Assembly (NCBI GenBank): GCA_910578885.1
Contig: CAJTSH010000015.1
Location: forward strand, 13,327-77,326
From: an uncultured Lachnospiraceae bacterium
GTDB taxonomy: Bacteria > Bacillota > Clostridia > Lachnospirales > Lachnospiraceae
Reading direction: 5' to 3'
DNA: 64,000 nucleotides
Shown: positions 7,894-15,986 of the stretch, in pieces
Layout of the letters: every line of letters starts with the position of its first letter
How positions within the stretch are numbered: position 1 is the first letter of the stretch
The notes under the pieces: generated by a model
The model's database searches: none
What the model was told of the DNA's origin: nothing
The model's input: the letters and a program-made list of their open reading frames with translations, nothing else
Translations under genes and position numbers: made by a program

Positions 7894-9435
7894 TCAGAGA
7901 CTTGTGTAGTATCTTTGGTTCTTGCTCTTTGGTTTATCTGGAATTGTCATCTGCAGTTTCCCATCCTCCAGCAGGGGCTTAATGTATTTCGACACCACAT
8001 AGAATTGTGTCCGTATGCCGACAAATTCCGCAATCTCCTCCCTGCTTCTCGGCTCCCTGCAAAATGCCAGCAGACGCATTGTCATATCTGCAGCATACGG
8101 CAAAGTCCGCATTCCCACATAAGTGTTAGTTTCCTGCACCATTCCCCAGCTCGGACTGCCTTCTCCATCCGCAAAATACTTTAATCTCGAATCATGCGTC
8201 TCTCCGCTATGATTCATACTATTATAAAGAATAACCACAAATTCATTCCGGCGGTTCTCAAAAACCGGGGCAGGCAGACCATAAGCTTTCATCTCCCGCC
8301 GTATTGTAGGAATCCCGGAATAGCGGTTCTCTGCTTCCGTCAGGCTTTCCGTTATAATTGCCAGCAGAGGATTACGAATATCCGGTCTGGCAATTCCCAA
8401 TTCCTCCACTGTCATTCTCCCGTAGAGATTTCCCGGACTGTGAATCTCAAGACGGTCTTTGAAAAAATTAACCTGTATCGGCGTCCCTTCCGTATGGACA
8501 CTATAATCTCGATGGATAACCGCATTCAACACAGCCTCCCTGATGGCATTCACCGGATATTCCGTCTTATCCCTGCGTTTCCCCGTATCCGGGTCGATAA
8601 TCGTCCTCGTCTTCATATTCCGCCTGCAAAAAGTAATCGTTTCCTCCACTAGTTCCGGTATTGTGCCGTTGATGCGCTTGTTGTCAATAAAACGCGCGTC
8701 ATCCTCTGCCACATCCCCAATCTCATATCCCTGAACAACAATCGCCGTCACACAGAGCTGCGGAAAAACACTCTGCGGGTAGATGGAGAAATTCATCCAG
8801 GAAGCCAATGTCGGACTGCCATCCTTCGTGATATTCAGCAGCTCATAAATTTGCCCCTTCTCAAGCAGCGCAAACTGGGGACGTTCTTTTTTCTTCTCCC
8901 GAATATATTCCTCAATCTTCTGGGAATCCATAAACTTCATCCCCACCCGCTCCACGCTGCGTTCATCATCATGAAGATGCCTGCGGTATGCTTCGTAACT
9001 ATAAATCTCATAATCAGTCATGGGAAGATCAGCATCTCCTACTCGGACATACGACCCCTTTACCCTTCCTGCGCCCTTATAGTAGCAGGGCCTGTAAAAA
9101 AGTTCCACTGCCGGGACCTCCGCCGCTAAAATCCACACACCCTGATACTCTGCAAAAGTAAACACTGCCCGCACCGGCGGTTCCATTTGATTGCATTGCT
9201 CCGTTACATGTTTCTGCAAATCCTGCAAGTCATAGACACCAACTGCCTGAAACCCAAACGATTCCTCCAGACCGAACACAAGCGTTCCTCCTGAATCCTG
9301 ATTGGAAAATGAAGAGAGTGTATCGTAGAGACGCTTTGGACAGCCTTGGTGTGCCGTTTTCACTTCCGTAACCTGCGCTTCGGCTCTACAGCTCTGTATA
9401 ACTTTTACCAATTCTACTAATTCTTCTGTCAACAT
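7894..9435 (-). CDS. AlbA_2 (Schlafen-type) ATP-binding transcriptional regulator-like protein
   Basis: A 513-residue protein. The N-terminal AlbA_2/divergent AAA-4 domain (about 1-140) includes VKTAHQGCPKRLYDTLSSFSN and GGTLVFGLEE. A C-terminal GHKL-like ATPase region includes the N-box EYPVNAIREAVLNAVIHRDY and a glycine motif near SPGNLYG. The last ~70 residues resemble a winged helix (EEIAEFVGIRTQFYVVSKYI). ATG 9435 is picked because GAGGTGATGTCT precedes it at proper spacing. Proteins of this architecture are usually called ATP-binding or DNA-binding proteins of unknown role. There is no linked toxin or defence gene to suggest more. Confidence 0.8.
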   Translation of the reverse strand: MLTEELVELVKVIQSCRAEAQVTEVKTAHQGCPKRLYDTLSSFSNQDSGGTLVFGLEESFGFQAVGVYDLQDLQKHVTEQCNQMEPPVRAVFTFAEYQGVWILAAEVPAVELFYRPCYYKGAGRVKGSYVRVGDADLPMTDYEIYSYEAYRRHLHDDERSVERVGMKFMDSQKIEEYIREKKKERPQFALLEKGQIYELLNITKDGSPTLASWMNFSIYPQSVFPQLCVTAIVVQGYEIGDVAEDDARFIDNKRINGTIPELVEETITFCRRNMKTRTIIDPDTGKRRDKTEYPVNAIREAVLNAVIHRDYSVHTEGTPIQVNFFKDRLEIHSPGNLYGRMTVEELGIARPDIRNPLLAIITESLTEAENRYSGIPTIRREMKAYGLPAPVFENRRNEFVVILYNSMNHSGETHDSRLKYFADGEGSPSWGMVQETNTYVGMRTLPYAADMTMRLLAFCREPRSREEIAEFVGIRTQFYVVSKYIKPLLEDGKLQMTIPDKPKSKNQRYYTSL

Positions 9436-9692
9436 AGACATCACCTCTGAATATAAATACTTTGGGATACCGATAAAACGCTGCACTTGTTTTACAAATT
9501 TGATAATTCTAATTTTAACAAAAACGCTTTAATAAATCAATAAAATGTATAGAGAAATTTGCAAAATGATGTTTTTTTGCAAAGAGAAGGTTTTATTTTA
9601 GCAAAATATATTTTGTTTTTTGAGAAATTCCAAACTTTCAGCCTATTTCTTGTAACAGTGAAGCCCCAAACTGATCTGTTACTATTTTTCTC

Positions 9693-9721
9693 TTGCACAG
9701 AAAAAGGATTCGGAATACAAT
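9693..9721 (+). promoter_or_regulatory. Promoter of mscL
   Basis: TTGCAC (9693-9698), 17-base spacer, TACAAT (9716-9721), about 45 bases upstream of the start. The upstream 200 bases are strongly A/T-rich. Confidence 0.6.
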
Positions 9722-9765
9722 AAAGACAGAAAATGAAACTACAACACAAAAGAAGGTGAAAAACA

Positions 9766-10224
9766 ATGGCGAAAAAAGGATTTATCAATGAATTCAAAGA
9801 ATTTATCAGCCGCGGCAATGTTATGGATATGGCTGTCGGCGTTATTATTGGAGGCGCATTTTCCAGCATTGTCACCTCGTTGACCACCGATATCATATCA
9901 CCGATTATCGGTATTGTAGGGGGCACTAATTTTGATACGCTGTGCGTGAACCTATTCGGAGAGGTTACTTTATATTACGGCAAATTTTTGACAGCAGTTG
10001 TAAATTTTCTGCTTATCTCCCTGATTATTTTCTTAATGATCAAAGCGATGAACACCTTGCAGGAGAAGGCGGCAAAACTGACTCACCAGAAAAAGGAAGA
10101 ATCGGCAGTGCCGGTGGACAAGACATGTCCTTATTGCCAGATGACGATTCCGATTGCGGCAAAAAGGTGTGGGCATTGTACGTCTGTGTTGGAAGAGGAA
10201 ACGACAGCGGAAGTTTTATCGTAA
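9766..10224 (+). CDS. mscL: Large-conductance mechanosensitive channel with C-terminal zinc ribbon
   Basis: A 152-residue inner-membrane channel that releases solutes on hypo-osmotic shock. The N-terminus FINEFKEFISRGNVMDMAVG is the MscL hallmark. TM1 spans about 15-45 and TM2 about 70-95. Compared with the usual ~130-150-residue MscL, the C-terminus carries an added CPYCQ...CGHC zinc-ribbon pattern (about 122-140), as in several clostridial homologues. AAGGTGAAAAACA precedes the ATG. It is monocistronic with its own promoter and the terminator at 10230. Confidence 0.96.
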   Translation: MAKKGFINEFKEFISRGNVMDMAVGVIIGGAFSSIVTSLTTDIISPIIGIVGGTNFDTLCVNLFGEVTLYYGKFLTAVVNFLLISLIIFLMIKAMNTLQEKAAKLTHQKKEESAVPVDKTCPYCQMTIPIAAKRCGHCTSVLEEETTAEVLS

Positions 10225-10229
10225 AAAAC

Positions 10230-10263
10230 GGCGTATGACAGAACAACCGTTCTGCCATGCGCC
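10230..10263. terminator. Bidirectional terminator between mscL and the RiPP operon
   Basis: A near-perfect stem with loop AACC: GGCG-TATG-(A)-CAGAAC pairs with GTTCTG-(C)-CATG-CGCC. Six A residues precede it, which become a U run for the leftward peptide operon. A T-rich stretch follows for mscL. Confidence 0.8.
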
Positions 10264-10317
10264 ATTTCTGTATTTCCTCACTCCTTTATGGATAATCTTT
10301 CTGTCAAATTCAAACCG

Positions 10318-10683
10318 TTAACTCTCTGTTTTTCTTTTCTTAAACCAGCTTTTCTTCCCACACCTAGGACACTTTAAATAGCTCACTCTAAAAATATGTG
10401 CTGTGCGCATATAAGCCATGGCAGAAGGAACAAACTCCTTATCACAATTACGGCAGTAAAAGCAACCGATCGTTCTCCCCCCCTGCATCGCTGTCCAAAA
10501 GCCAATTAAAAAAATCACTAAGTCAAGTGTTATAAGCGCTGCTATTGCCGGGACACTTAAACTTTCTTTGTATTTATGCATAATTATAATAATTGAAATA
10601 AATAATACGATTGAAATAACACTTATGACAGCTGTGCACATAATCTTTCGCTTATTTGATACGTCAACATATGTCTTTCCCAT
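10318..10683 (-). CDS. Small membrane protein with zinc ribbon, end of the RiPP operon
   Basis: 121 residues starting MGKTYVDVSNKRK after a TGGGAGGTCAAATTTA ribosome-binding site. Two hydrophobic segments (about 16-36 and 44-66) are followed by a CxxC...CxxC zinc ribbon: CFYCRNCDKEF and YLKCPRCGKKSWF. It lies 28 bases after the ABC ATPase stop and before the operon terminator. A role as immunity factor or accessory to the ABC transporter is a guess from position only. No family is recognised. Confidence 0.7.
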   Translation of the reverse strand: MGKTYVDVSNKRKIMCTAVISVISIVLFISIIIIMHKYKESLSVPAIAALITLDLVIFLIGFWTAMQGGRTIGCFYCRNCDKEFVPSAMAYMRTAHIFRVSYLKCPRCGKKSWFKKRKTES

Positions 10684-10711
10684 TAAATTTGACCTCCCAT
10701 TTACCCTATAA

Positions 10712-11353
10712 CTAAAGTGCAATAATTTTTTTATTGTCAAATGTATAGACCTTTTCTTTTCCTTTTAATAGAGACTTGTCGTGTGTGGCCATAATAAGCA
10801 GCTTGCCTTTCGATACTTCCTGCAATAAATTATAAATCTGAACTGCATTGTCTTTATCCAACGAAGCAGTAGGTTCATCTGCAAATATAATAGTTGGATT
10901 GTTTACCAATGCTCTGGCAATTGCTACCCTCTGTTTCTGCCCGCCTGAAAGCTGATATATCTTTTTATCCAGCAATTTTGACATGCCAACCCTTTCAAGG
11001 AGTCTCATGGCATCTTCCTTCTTTGTATTTGACCTCAGACACACATTTTCAATCACAGACAAATAAGAAATCAAATAATGCTGCTGAAAAACGAACCCAA
11101 AATCATTATATCTTATATCTTCCTTGCTTCTTTTGCTTTTTACAACCTCATTGTTATACTTAATAATTCCATCAGACGCTTCTCTCAGTAAAGAAAGCGC
11201 GTACAGCAAAGAACTCTTTCCGCATCCTGACGGACCTGATAAAATCGCTGTCTCACCTTTTGAAAAGGATATATCTACATTGTCTAAAATAACATTATCC
11301 CGACTTCCATCCTTAAATTTTAAAGTTAATTTTTCTGCTGATAATATATTCAT
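10712..11353 (-). CDS. ABC transporter ATPase of the MacB/LolD type
   Basis: A 213-residue ATPase with Walker A GPSGCGKSSL, Q-loop region FVFQQHYL, signature LSGGQKQRVAIARAL, Walker B IIFADEPTASLD and switch His in MATHDKS. Its length and motif spelling are of the LolD/MacB/FtsE class, which pairs with FtsX-fold permeases, here the gene immediately upstream (11357-12427, gap three bases). Together they probably export, or protect the cell from, the modified peptides of this locus. It is cytoplasmic and membrane-associated. Confidence 0.93.
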   Translation of the reverse strand: MNILSAEKLTLKFKDGSRDNVILDNVDISFSKGETAILSGPSGCGKSSLLYALSLLREASDGIIKYNNEVVKSKRSKEDIRYNDFGFVFQQHYLISYLSVIENVCLRSNTKKEDAMRLLERVGMSKLLDKKIYQLSGGQKQRVAIARALVNNPTIIFADEPTASLDKDNAVQIYNLLQEVSKGKLLIMATHDKSLLKGKEKVYTFDNKKIIAL

Positions 11354-11356
11354 CGT

Positions 11357-12427
11357 CTACCTTCTTTCAATCAACATCAGAAGATCCGTTTTCTTCAATT
11401 TGTGAATTACCGGAACTCCGGAAAATAGTATAACCAATAAAGGAATTATCAATGTAAAACACATATTTTGCGCTGATATTATATTCATCGTCTGACCTAT
11501 TGGCTTATAAATTTGTGATTCCACAATCTCCATAATTAAAATTGATATACCGTTCCCAACTACATAAGCAAAGACTGAAATATAAACAGTCTCTTCCAAA
11601 ATAAGCTGGATGATATTGCGAATTCCATAACCAAGCGCATAATAAATCGCAAATTCTTCGCTTCGATTCGCATAACTTGTATATACAAAAGCAGAAACTG
11701 CTATTGCTAAACATATAGATACCATTATCACTATAATATCCATAATAAGATTCATTGTTTCAAATTCAGCATTCAGATTCTTTAGCTGAGTCTCTCTAGT
11801 AATTAATTCAGCATCTTCGTCAAGTTCATCACATAACTCATTCACTCTGTCCATATTACTTTTCTCTACTGGAACAACCAACATACTCAAAGAATACGAA
11901 CCATATAAACTTGAAAAATCACTCAGACAGCAAAAACTGACTTGCATATCACCATCAAAAATGCCAGAAACAGTAAAACTACCAATTTGATCTCCAATTT
12001 TTAGTTTCTTGTTACTTGCGACACCATTATTTACGAGAACCTCACAACTTCCTTCAGATGGCCTTTCCCCCTCTATAACATTAATATCTAGTTCATTCAT
12101 CAAGCCATCCATATCAGACACAGCAATAATATAAGAACTTGTTGTGCCAAGAACTGTTGTAATGGAAGTAGTAGTTATACTGGAATCAAAACAAACAATA
12201 GTCTCTTCATTTTCTGATACCCACTTGCCAGCCTGCTCCCTAGACTCTTGTACAATGCTAAAATAATTAAAAACATCTACATTTGCCTTCTTACAAGTAT
12301 CATAAACAGAAGATACCAACGTCATAATAGAAGAAATGCAAAATACCGCTATGCTTATAATAGTCAATAATAGTATCATTCTTTTTTTATTATTAAAATA
12401 ATATCTTAATGGATTTATTCTCTTCAT
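11357..12427 (-). CDS. FtsX/MacB-type ABC permease
   Basis: 356 residues. One N-terminal membrane segment (about 17-38), an extracytoplasmic domain of about 180 residues, then three C-terminal membrane segments (about 230-250, 280-300, 320-342) give the classical four-TM FtsX fold. The region after TM2 (SEEFAIYYALGYGIRNIIQLI) matches the family coupling helix. Partner of the ATPase at 10712. Such pairs act by mechanotransmission in peptide export, sensing or immunity. There is one permease gene only, so a homodimer or an unseen second subunit is expected. Confidence 0.85.
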   Translation of the reverse strand: MKRINPLRYYFNNKKRMILLLTIISIAVFCISSIMTLVSSVYDTCKKANVDVFNYFSIVQESREQAGKWVSENEETIVCFDSSITTTSITTVLGTTSSYIIAVSDMDGLMNELDINVIEGERPSEGSCEVLVNNGVASNKKLKIGDQIGSFTVSGIFDGDMQVSFCCLSDFSSLYGSYSLSMLVVPVEKSNMDRVNELCDELDEDAELITRETQLKNLNAEFETMNLIMDIIVIMVSICLAIAVSAFVYTSYANRSEEFAIYYALGYGIRNIIQLILEETVYISVFAYVVGNGISILIMEIVESQIYKPIGQTMNIISAQNMCFTLIIPLLVILFSGVPVIHKLKKTDLLMLIERR

Positions 12428-12475
12428 TTAAATACCCTTTCGTTAAGTCAACTATTAGATATAAGGTACGGTGTT

Positions 12476-13570
12476 TCACATTTCAGATATGAGACTAAAT
12501 GCTTTTCTTTCCTGCGCATATATTTTTTGTGAAATGTTGGCAATCTTTCTCATTCCACTAAAAGATACCTTATCTTTGTGCTTTGCCAGCATCCCTAATT
12601 GCCAAATAAGCTTTTTCCAGTAACTAGCCGATTTTTCAAATAAAACAGCTGCCTCTTTACATTCTGATATATTATATTTTTCTGCCATCATATACAGACC
12701 TTTTGCAAACTCCTCTCTATAACAGGTCAATGAACCATATTGAATATTATTCCTTAAGATCAACAACTCTAATTGATAAAAGGATCTTAACTTCTTATTT
12801 TTCAATAAACGCAATGACCTTGTCTTATAATCACCAGTGAATCTCTTCATTGCCGGCAATCCAACACACATATCCGTTATATCTATTGCTTTGGAATATA
12901 TACCATCCGTCTCTTTACCTTTCAGCATAATAGATGAAACATTTTTTAAAGAACCCTTTAGCAAACTTTCAATATCTGCATCGTTGATATTAACAGGTTT
13001 TGGCAAATAATAGCAATCTCCAGTCGCTTTATATGGAAAACATTCCTTTATCCTCGAAGCCTGAAAATCCTCATATTTCAAAGTGACATACATATCAGTC
13101 TGAGCTGACGGAGTCAATACGATAGCTATTTCCCTTGTAGCTTCATCATAACCAACCGCTAAAACATATGAAATATAATGCAAATCCATACAATGCTCTT
13201 TTCTTCTTTTCATAAAAACCGATCCATCCAGTTCCACTAAAACAGGAATCTGGGCATCTAATAATGCCTTTATCATCTCCCAACCGGCATCATCACTGCC
13301 TATTTTTTCACATTTATAATCTATTCTTAATTTTTCAAATAGGTACTTATGTATATTCATGTTTGTGGAAGTCACATAGGGGACACCATTTATATTATGC
13401 TCCTTATAATTTATATATCCATATCTAAGCGTCATTGCTTCACACAGTACCAACAACTCAAAACTACTTATGTTACACCCCGAAAAACGCATAAGTTCTT
13501 TTAATGATTTTATCCTACAATCTAGAATTTCTCTTTTTTCAACCTTTTCAAATCCCGATATTATTTTCAT
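12476..13570 (-). CDS. BtrH N-terminal-like papain-fold protein, RiPP maturation candidate
   Basis: 364 residues. The N-terminal half resembles the BtrH/C39-like fold: a Cys (C32) in RFSGCNISSFELLVL, and a His about 100 residues later (H131) in MDLHYISYVLAVGYDE, the usual Cys/His arrangement. The C-terminal half is helical without recognised motifs, like the second domain of BtrH-type proteins. The start overlaps the end of the M50 protease gene by 23 bases with AGGAG upstream, so translation is coupled. BtrH is an acyl-carrier transferase in butirosin biosynthesis; here a peptidase or acyltransferase acting on the modified peptides is an inference. Confidence 0.65.
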   Translation of the reverse strand: MKIISGFEKVEKREILDCRIKSLKELMRFSGCNISSFELLVLCEAMTLRYGYINYKEHNINGVPYVTSTNMNIHKYLFEKLRIDYKCEKIGSDDAGWEMIKALLDAQIPVLVELDGSVFMKRRKEHCMDLHYISYVLAVGYDEATREIAIVLTPSAQTDMYVTLKYEDFQASRIKECFPYKATGDCYYLPKPVNINDADIESLLKGSLKNVSSIMLKGKETDGIYSKAIDITDMCVGLPAMKRFTGDYKTRSLRLLKNKKLRSFYQLELLILRNNIQYGSLTCYREEFAKGLYMMAEKYNISECKEAAVLFEKSASYWKKLIWQLGMLAKHKDKVSFSGMRKIANISQKIYAQERKAFSLISEM

Positions 13571-14780
13571 TTTTTCTCCTGATTATAAATATCTTTTTAA
13601 ACAAGATAATAATTAGTCTTACTGTAAAAAATAAAACAAGATATAACATTACCCTTGTCTGTAAAAAAACTATAACGTCGCCAAAACTAATATCTACTTC
13701 TGATAAAAGACCAATATTATTAATATCTTCAATAATCTGTCTTAATGCACTAGAAAACAGCATAACTACCAGTCTTATAAAATAAATAAAATAGCATATA
13801 ATCAAAATAGCATAAATAAGAAAAGCACACTTGACAACCGTCTTCATGTCATCAAACTCTGTTTTCCTTTTTTTCTTCACAAACAAGTTTTTTATGCCAC
13901 CCCAAATTAAATGATATGGGTTTGACACTCCCAAAAAATCACATATCATCCAATAGCCATCCATCTTAATAAATGGATTAAAGTTCCCAATGATCTGCAA
14001 TGCCGATATGATTATTGCACATTTGATGAAGGAATCATTATCAATCGAAATAGTAAGCAAATATACAAAACATATGCTGAGTGCCTGAAAATAAATACCA
14101 CCAATATCAACACAAACCCTCTGTAAACGCTTTAACTTCCATGCATTAGTTACGTTGCTGTAGAAAACAGGCATATACAAATATACTCCCATACCTATCG
14201 CCCCAGCTTCCTGCCCATAACTCATAAGAGCCGTAGAATGCCCAAACTCATGCACTAATCCGAACAGCATAATTGCTACAATACATATACTCAACTCTTT
14301 CATATTAAGATTCCATAAATCAGTAATTATCGTCTTACTATTATAAGTAACAAAAAAATATGAAAAGAATACTATTTCTAGCAATACAACGACCACCATT
14401 ACTCTCTTATCAAAAAATATCCCCAACCATTTAAACTTATTAACAGTTTTTGATGGGATGAGCGTTATCTTTCCCCAAAGATTTTTACTAGCTCTTTTTA
14501 TTTTTTCACCATCATCTGTACCCACAAACAACCCGTTATTTTTAAAGAATCCAACAACTTCATTAAATTTTTCAACGGAAATATTCGTCTTACTCTTATC
14601 ATTTATCAATCTGTATGCCTCGTCTACACTTTTTGTCTCCATTAGTACTTCATACACGTGAACCACAAAGGAAGACACTCTCCAATGCCTCCCTTTGTAT
14701 GATAAGAGATATGAATTTGAATTACTGTTATTATCAAAAAGCGCCACTTCCACGCCTTCCTTAAATACTAAACACTCCAT
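13548..14780 (-). CDS. M50 site-2-type zinc protease with PqqD-like N-terminus
   Basis: 410 residues, starting at ATG 14780 after TCAGGAGTTATGGATT. The N-terminal ~90 residues (HWRVSSFVVHVYEVLMETKS, then SVEKFNEVVGFFKNNGLF) look like a PqqD/RRE winged helix that binds RiPP leader peptides. Then come several membrane segments with the zinc motif HEFGH (177-181) and, later, the second M50 motif NPFIKMDGYW. It is likely an intramembrane or membrane-associated protease that recognises leaders and cuts precursors during export. It directly follows the divergent precursor gene at 14804 and overlaps the BtrH-like gene. Confidence 0.82.
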   Translation of the reverse strand: MECLVFKEGVEVALFDNNSNSNSYLLSYKGRHWRVSSFVVHVYEVLMETKSVDEAYRLINDKSKTNISVEKFNEVVGFFKNNGLFVGTDDGEKIKRASKNLWGKITLIPSKTVNKFKWLGIFFDKRVMVVVVLLEIVFFSYFFVTYNSKTIITDLWNLNMKELSICIVAIMLFGLVHEFGHSTALMSYGQEAGAIGMGVYLYMPVFYSNVTNAWKLKRLQRVCVDIGGIYFQALSICFVYLLTISIDNDSFIKCAIIISALQIIGNFNPFIKMDGYWMICDFLGVSNPYHLIWGGIKNLFVKKKRKTEFDDMKTVVKCAFLIYAILIICYFIYFIRLVVMLFSSALRQIIEDINNIGLLSEVDISFGDVIVFLQTRVMLYLVLFFTVRLIIILFKKIFIIRRKNENNIGI

Positions 14781-14803
14781 AATCCATAACTCCTGAAATC
14801 CAG

Positions 14804-14992
14804 TTACAATGTATGAAGACCTAATAAGCAGACATTTATACCTATGCAGGCAGCAACACATGCATTTCCCAAACAAGGTGTAATATTTGCACCACACACT
14901 GCAAGAGCGCAAGCCATCTCATCTCTTTGCTCTAATTCTTCAAAACATGTATCAAGCTCCTCATACTCATATGATCTATTCAATGATTTCAT
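14804..14992 (-). CDS. Divergent Cys-rich RiPP precursor (sixth precursor)
   Basis: 62 residues, with a perfect AAGGAGG site before ATG 14992. The leader half is acidic and ends in ELEQRDEMA, parallel to the ER-E-E leader ends of the neighbouring precursors. The core begins at C28 and is hydrophobic with six Cys (C28, C33, C40, C45, C49, C55) spaced 4-6 apart. One more Cys (C16) lies in the leader. The core lacks the CTG start of the other five but keeps the following CGAN seen in the neighbour at 15550. It sits between the precursor array and the M50 protease. Confidence 0.8.
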   Translation of the reverse strand: MKSLNRSYEYEELDTCFEELEQRDEMACALAVCGANITPCLGNACVAACIGINVCLLGLHTL

Positions 14993-15017
14993 ATTGACCT
15001 CCTTAATGAACGGCTAA

Positions 15018-15158
15018 CTATATAAATGATGCATCAGCACCACATGCATAACCAGTACATAATAATTCATCTCTTTCTTCCAGTTCAGAAAGCACCTTAT
15101 CAAGCTCCGCTTCATTTTCCAGTTCCTCATAGATGCTCTTATTTAATTTAATATCCAT
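15018..15158 (-). CDS. RiPP precursor peptide, CTG family (shortest core)
   Basis: 46 residues (too short for most gene callers), ATG 15158 with AGGGAGAATAAG before it. Leader ends ELEERDELL and the core is CTGYACGADASFI, with Cys at 34 and 39. It lacks the third Cys of its neighbours and may give only one ring, or be decaying. It belongs to a tandem array of five spanning 15018-15954. Confidence 0.85.
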   Translation of the reverse strand: MDIKLNKSIYEELENEAELDKVLSELEERDELLCTGYACGADASFI

Positions 15159-15170
15159 CTTATTCTCCCT

Positions 15171-15311
15171 CTAAACGCTATAGATTCCACATGCATGAGC
15201 TGCACAAGCATCACCTGTACAGATAAATTCTTCCCTTTCCAACATCTCCGAAATAATTACATCCATATCATCTTTAGATTCTAATTCAATATTCAAGTTC
15301 AAAGCTTCCAT
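15171..15311 (-). CDS. RiPP precursor peptide, CTG family
   Basis: 46 residues, ATG 15311 preceded by AGGAGGAAAT. The leader ends MLEREEFI and the core is CTGDACAAHACGIYSV with Cys 31, 36, 41 (CX4CX4C). Unlike its two upstream neighbours it has no Asp after the last Cys. Twelve bases separate it from the next copy downstream. Confidence 0.88.
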   Translation of the reverse strand: MEALNLNIELESKDDMDVIISEMLEREEFICTGDACAAHACGIYSV

Positions 15312-15343
15312 ATTTCCTCCTAATCAATGTAGCTACCAACCAA

Positions 15344-15484
15344 CTATAAAGAAATATCATGAGCTCCACAGGCATCAGCTCCACATACATTGCCAGTACA
15401 ATGTAACTCCTGACGTTCGCTCATCTCTTCAATAATCGTCTCAATATCTTCGTCTTCAATAATACTTTCATTTAAGTTCAACAT
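15344..15484 (-). CDS. RiPP precursor peptide, CTG family
   Basis: 46 residues, ATG 15484 preceded by AAGGAGAAAAAGGT. The leader ends MSERQELH and the core is CTGNVCGADACGAHDISL with Cys 29, 34, 39 and Asp 43 (CX4CX4CX3D). The hairpin at 15507-15537 lies in its leader region. Confidence 0.88.
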   Translation of the reverse strand: MLNLNESIIEDEDIETIIEEMSERQELHCTGNVCGADACGAHDISL

Positions 15485-15506
15485 ACCTTTTTCTCCTTCC
15501 TTACAG

Positions 15507-15537
15507 AGGCATTCTGGTTACCAAAATCAGAATGCCT
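15507..15537 (-). promoter_or_regulatory. Intercistronic hairpin within the precursor array
   Basis: A perfect 10-bp stem (AGGCATTCTG / CAGAATGCCT) with an 11-base loop between two precursor genes. No U-tract follows on the minus strand, so it is more likely a processing, stability or attenuation element than a full terminator. Confidence 0.6.
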
Positions 15538-15549
15538 TGTAACTTGCAA

Positions 15550-15696
15550 CTACATACTTACATCTTTTGCTCCACAAGCATTTGCTCCACAAGAAACATT
15601 ACCTGTACAAACAAACTCTTCTCTTTCAAGAAGTTCTTCTACCATTTCATCCATATTTTCTTGAGCAATCTGGATTTCCTGATTTAATTCCTTCAT
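15550..15696 (-). CDS. RiPP precursor peptide, CTG family
   Basis: 48 residues, ATG 15696 preceded by AAAGGGGATATAAC. The leader ends LLEREEFV and the core is CTGNVSCGANACGAKDVSM with Cys 30, 36, 41 and Asp 45. It differs from the copy at 15344 mainly by one inserted Ser between the first two Cys. Confidence 0.88.
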   Translation of the reverse strand: MKELNQEIQIAQENMDEMVEELLEREEFVCTGNVSCGANACGAKDVSM

Positions 15697-15792
15697 TGTT
15701 ATATCCCCTTTCATAATTTATTTACAAATACAATTGATTATATTTGTCCCATCTCAAAGCAAATAAATAATCTATTTTCCAGTTTACTCTGT

Positions 15793-15954
15793 CTACAGAT
15801 TCAAATCACTCAAATATCCAACATCATCTATGCTACACCCATTAGCCGGACATCCTACATAACCCGTACAATGAAACTCCTCTCTTTCACTTATCTCTTC
15901 TAAAATAGTTTTTACTTCTTCGTCGCTTACAAATTCTTTATTTAAATTGATCAT
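15793..15954 (-). CDS. RiPP precursor peptide, CTG family (first and longest)
   Basis: 53 residues, ATG 15954 preceded by GAAGGGAGATGTAAGC. The leader ends ISEREEFH and the core begins CTGYVGCPANGC (Cys 29, 35, 40), followed by SIDDVGYLSDLNL, the longest tail in the array. It starts 33 bases after the maturase stop and so is the first precursor in the transcript. About 97 bases of AT-rich DNA separate it from the next copy, including a 7-bp ACAAATA/TATTTGT stem. Confidence 0.87.
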   Translation of the reverse strand: MINLNKEFVSDEEVKTILEEISEREEFHCTGYVGCPANGCSIDDVGYLSDLNL

Positions 15955-15986
15955 GCTTACATCTCCCTTCGCTAAAAGTAATGCCT

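Noticed and set aside
12428..12475. Possible extra precursor peptide between permease and BtrH-like genes
   Set aside because: Only 48 bases and no start with ribosome-binding site.
15697..15792. Missing precursor copy in the longer gap of the array
   Set aside because: The 96 bases contain no CTG-core remnant or start codon with ribosome-binding site in any frame; only an AT-rich 7-bp stem.
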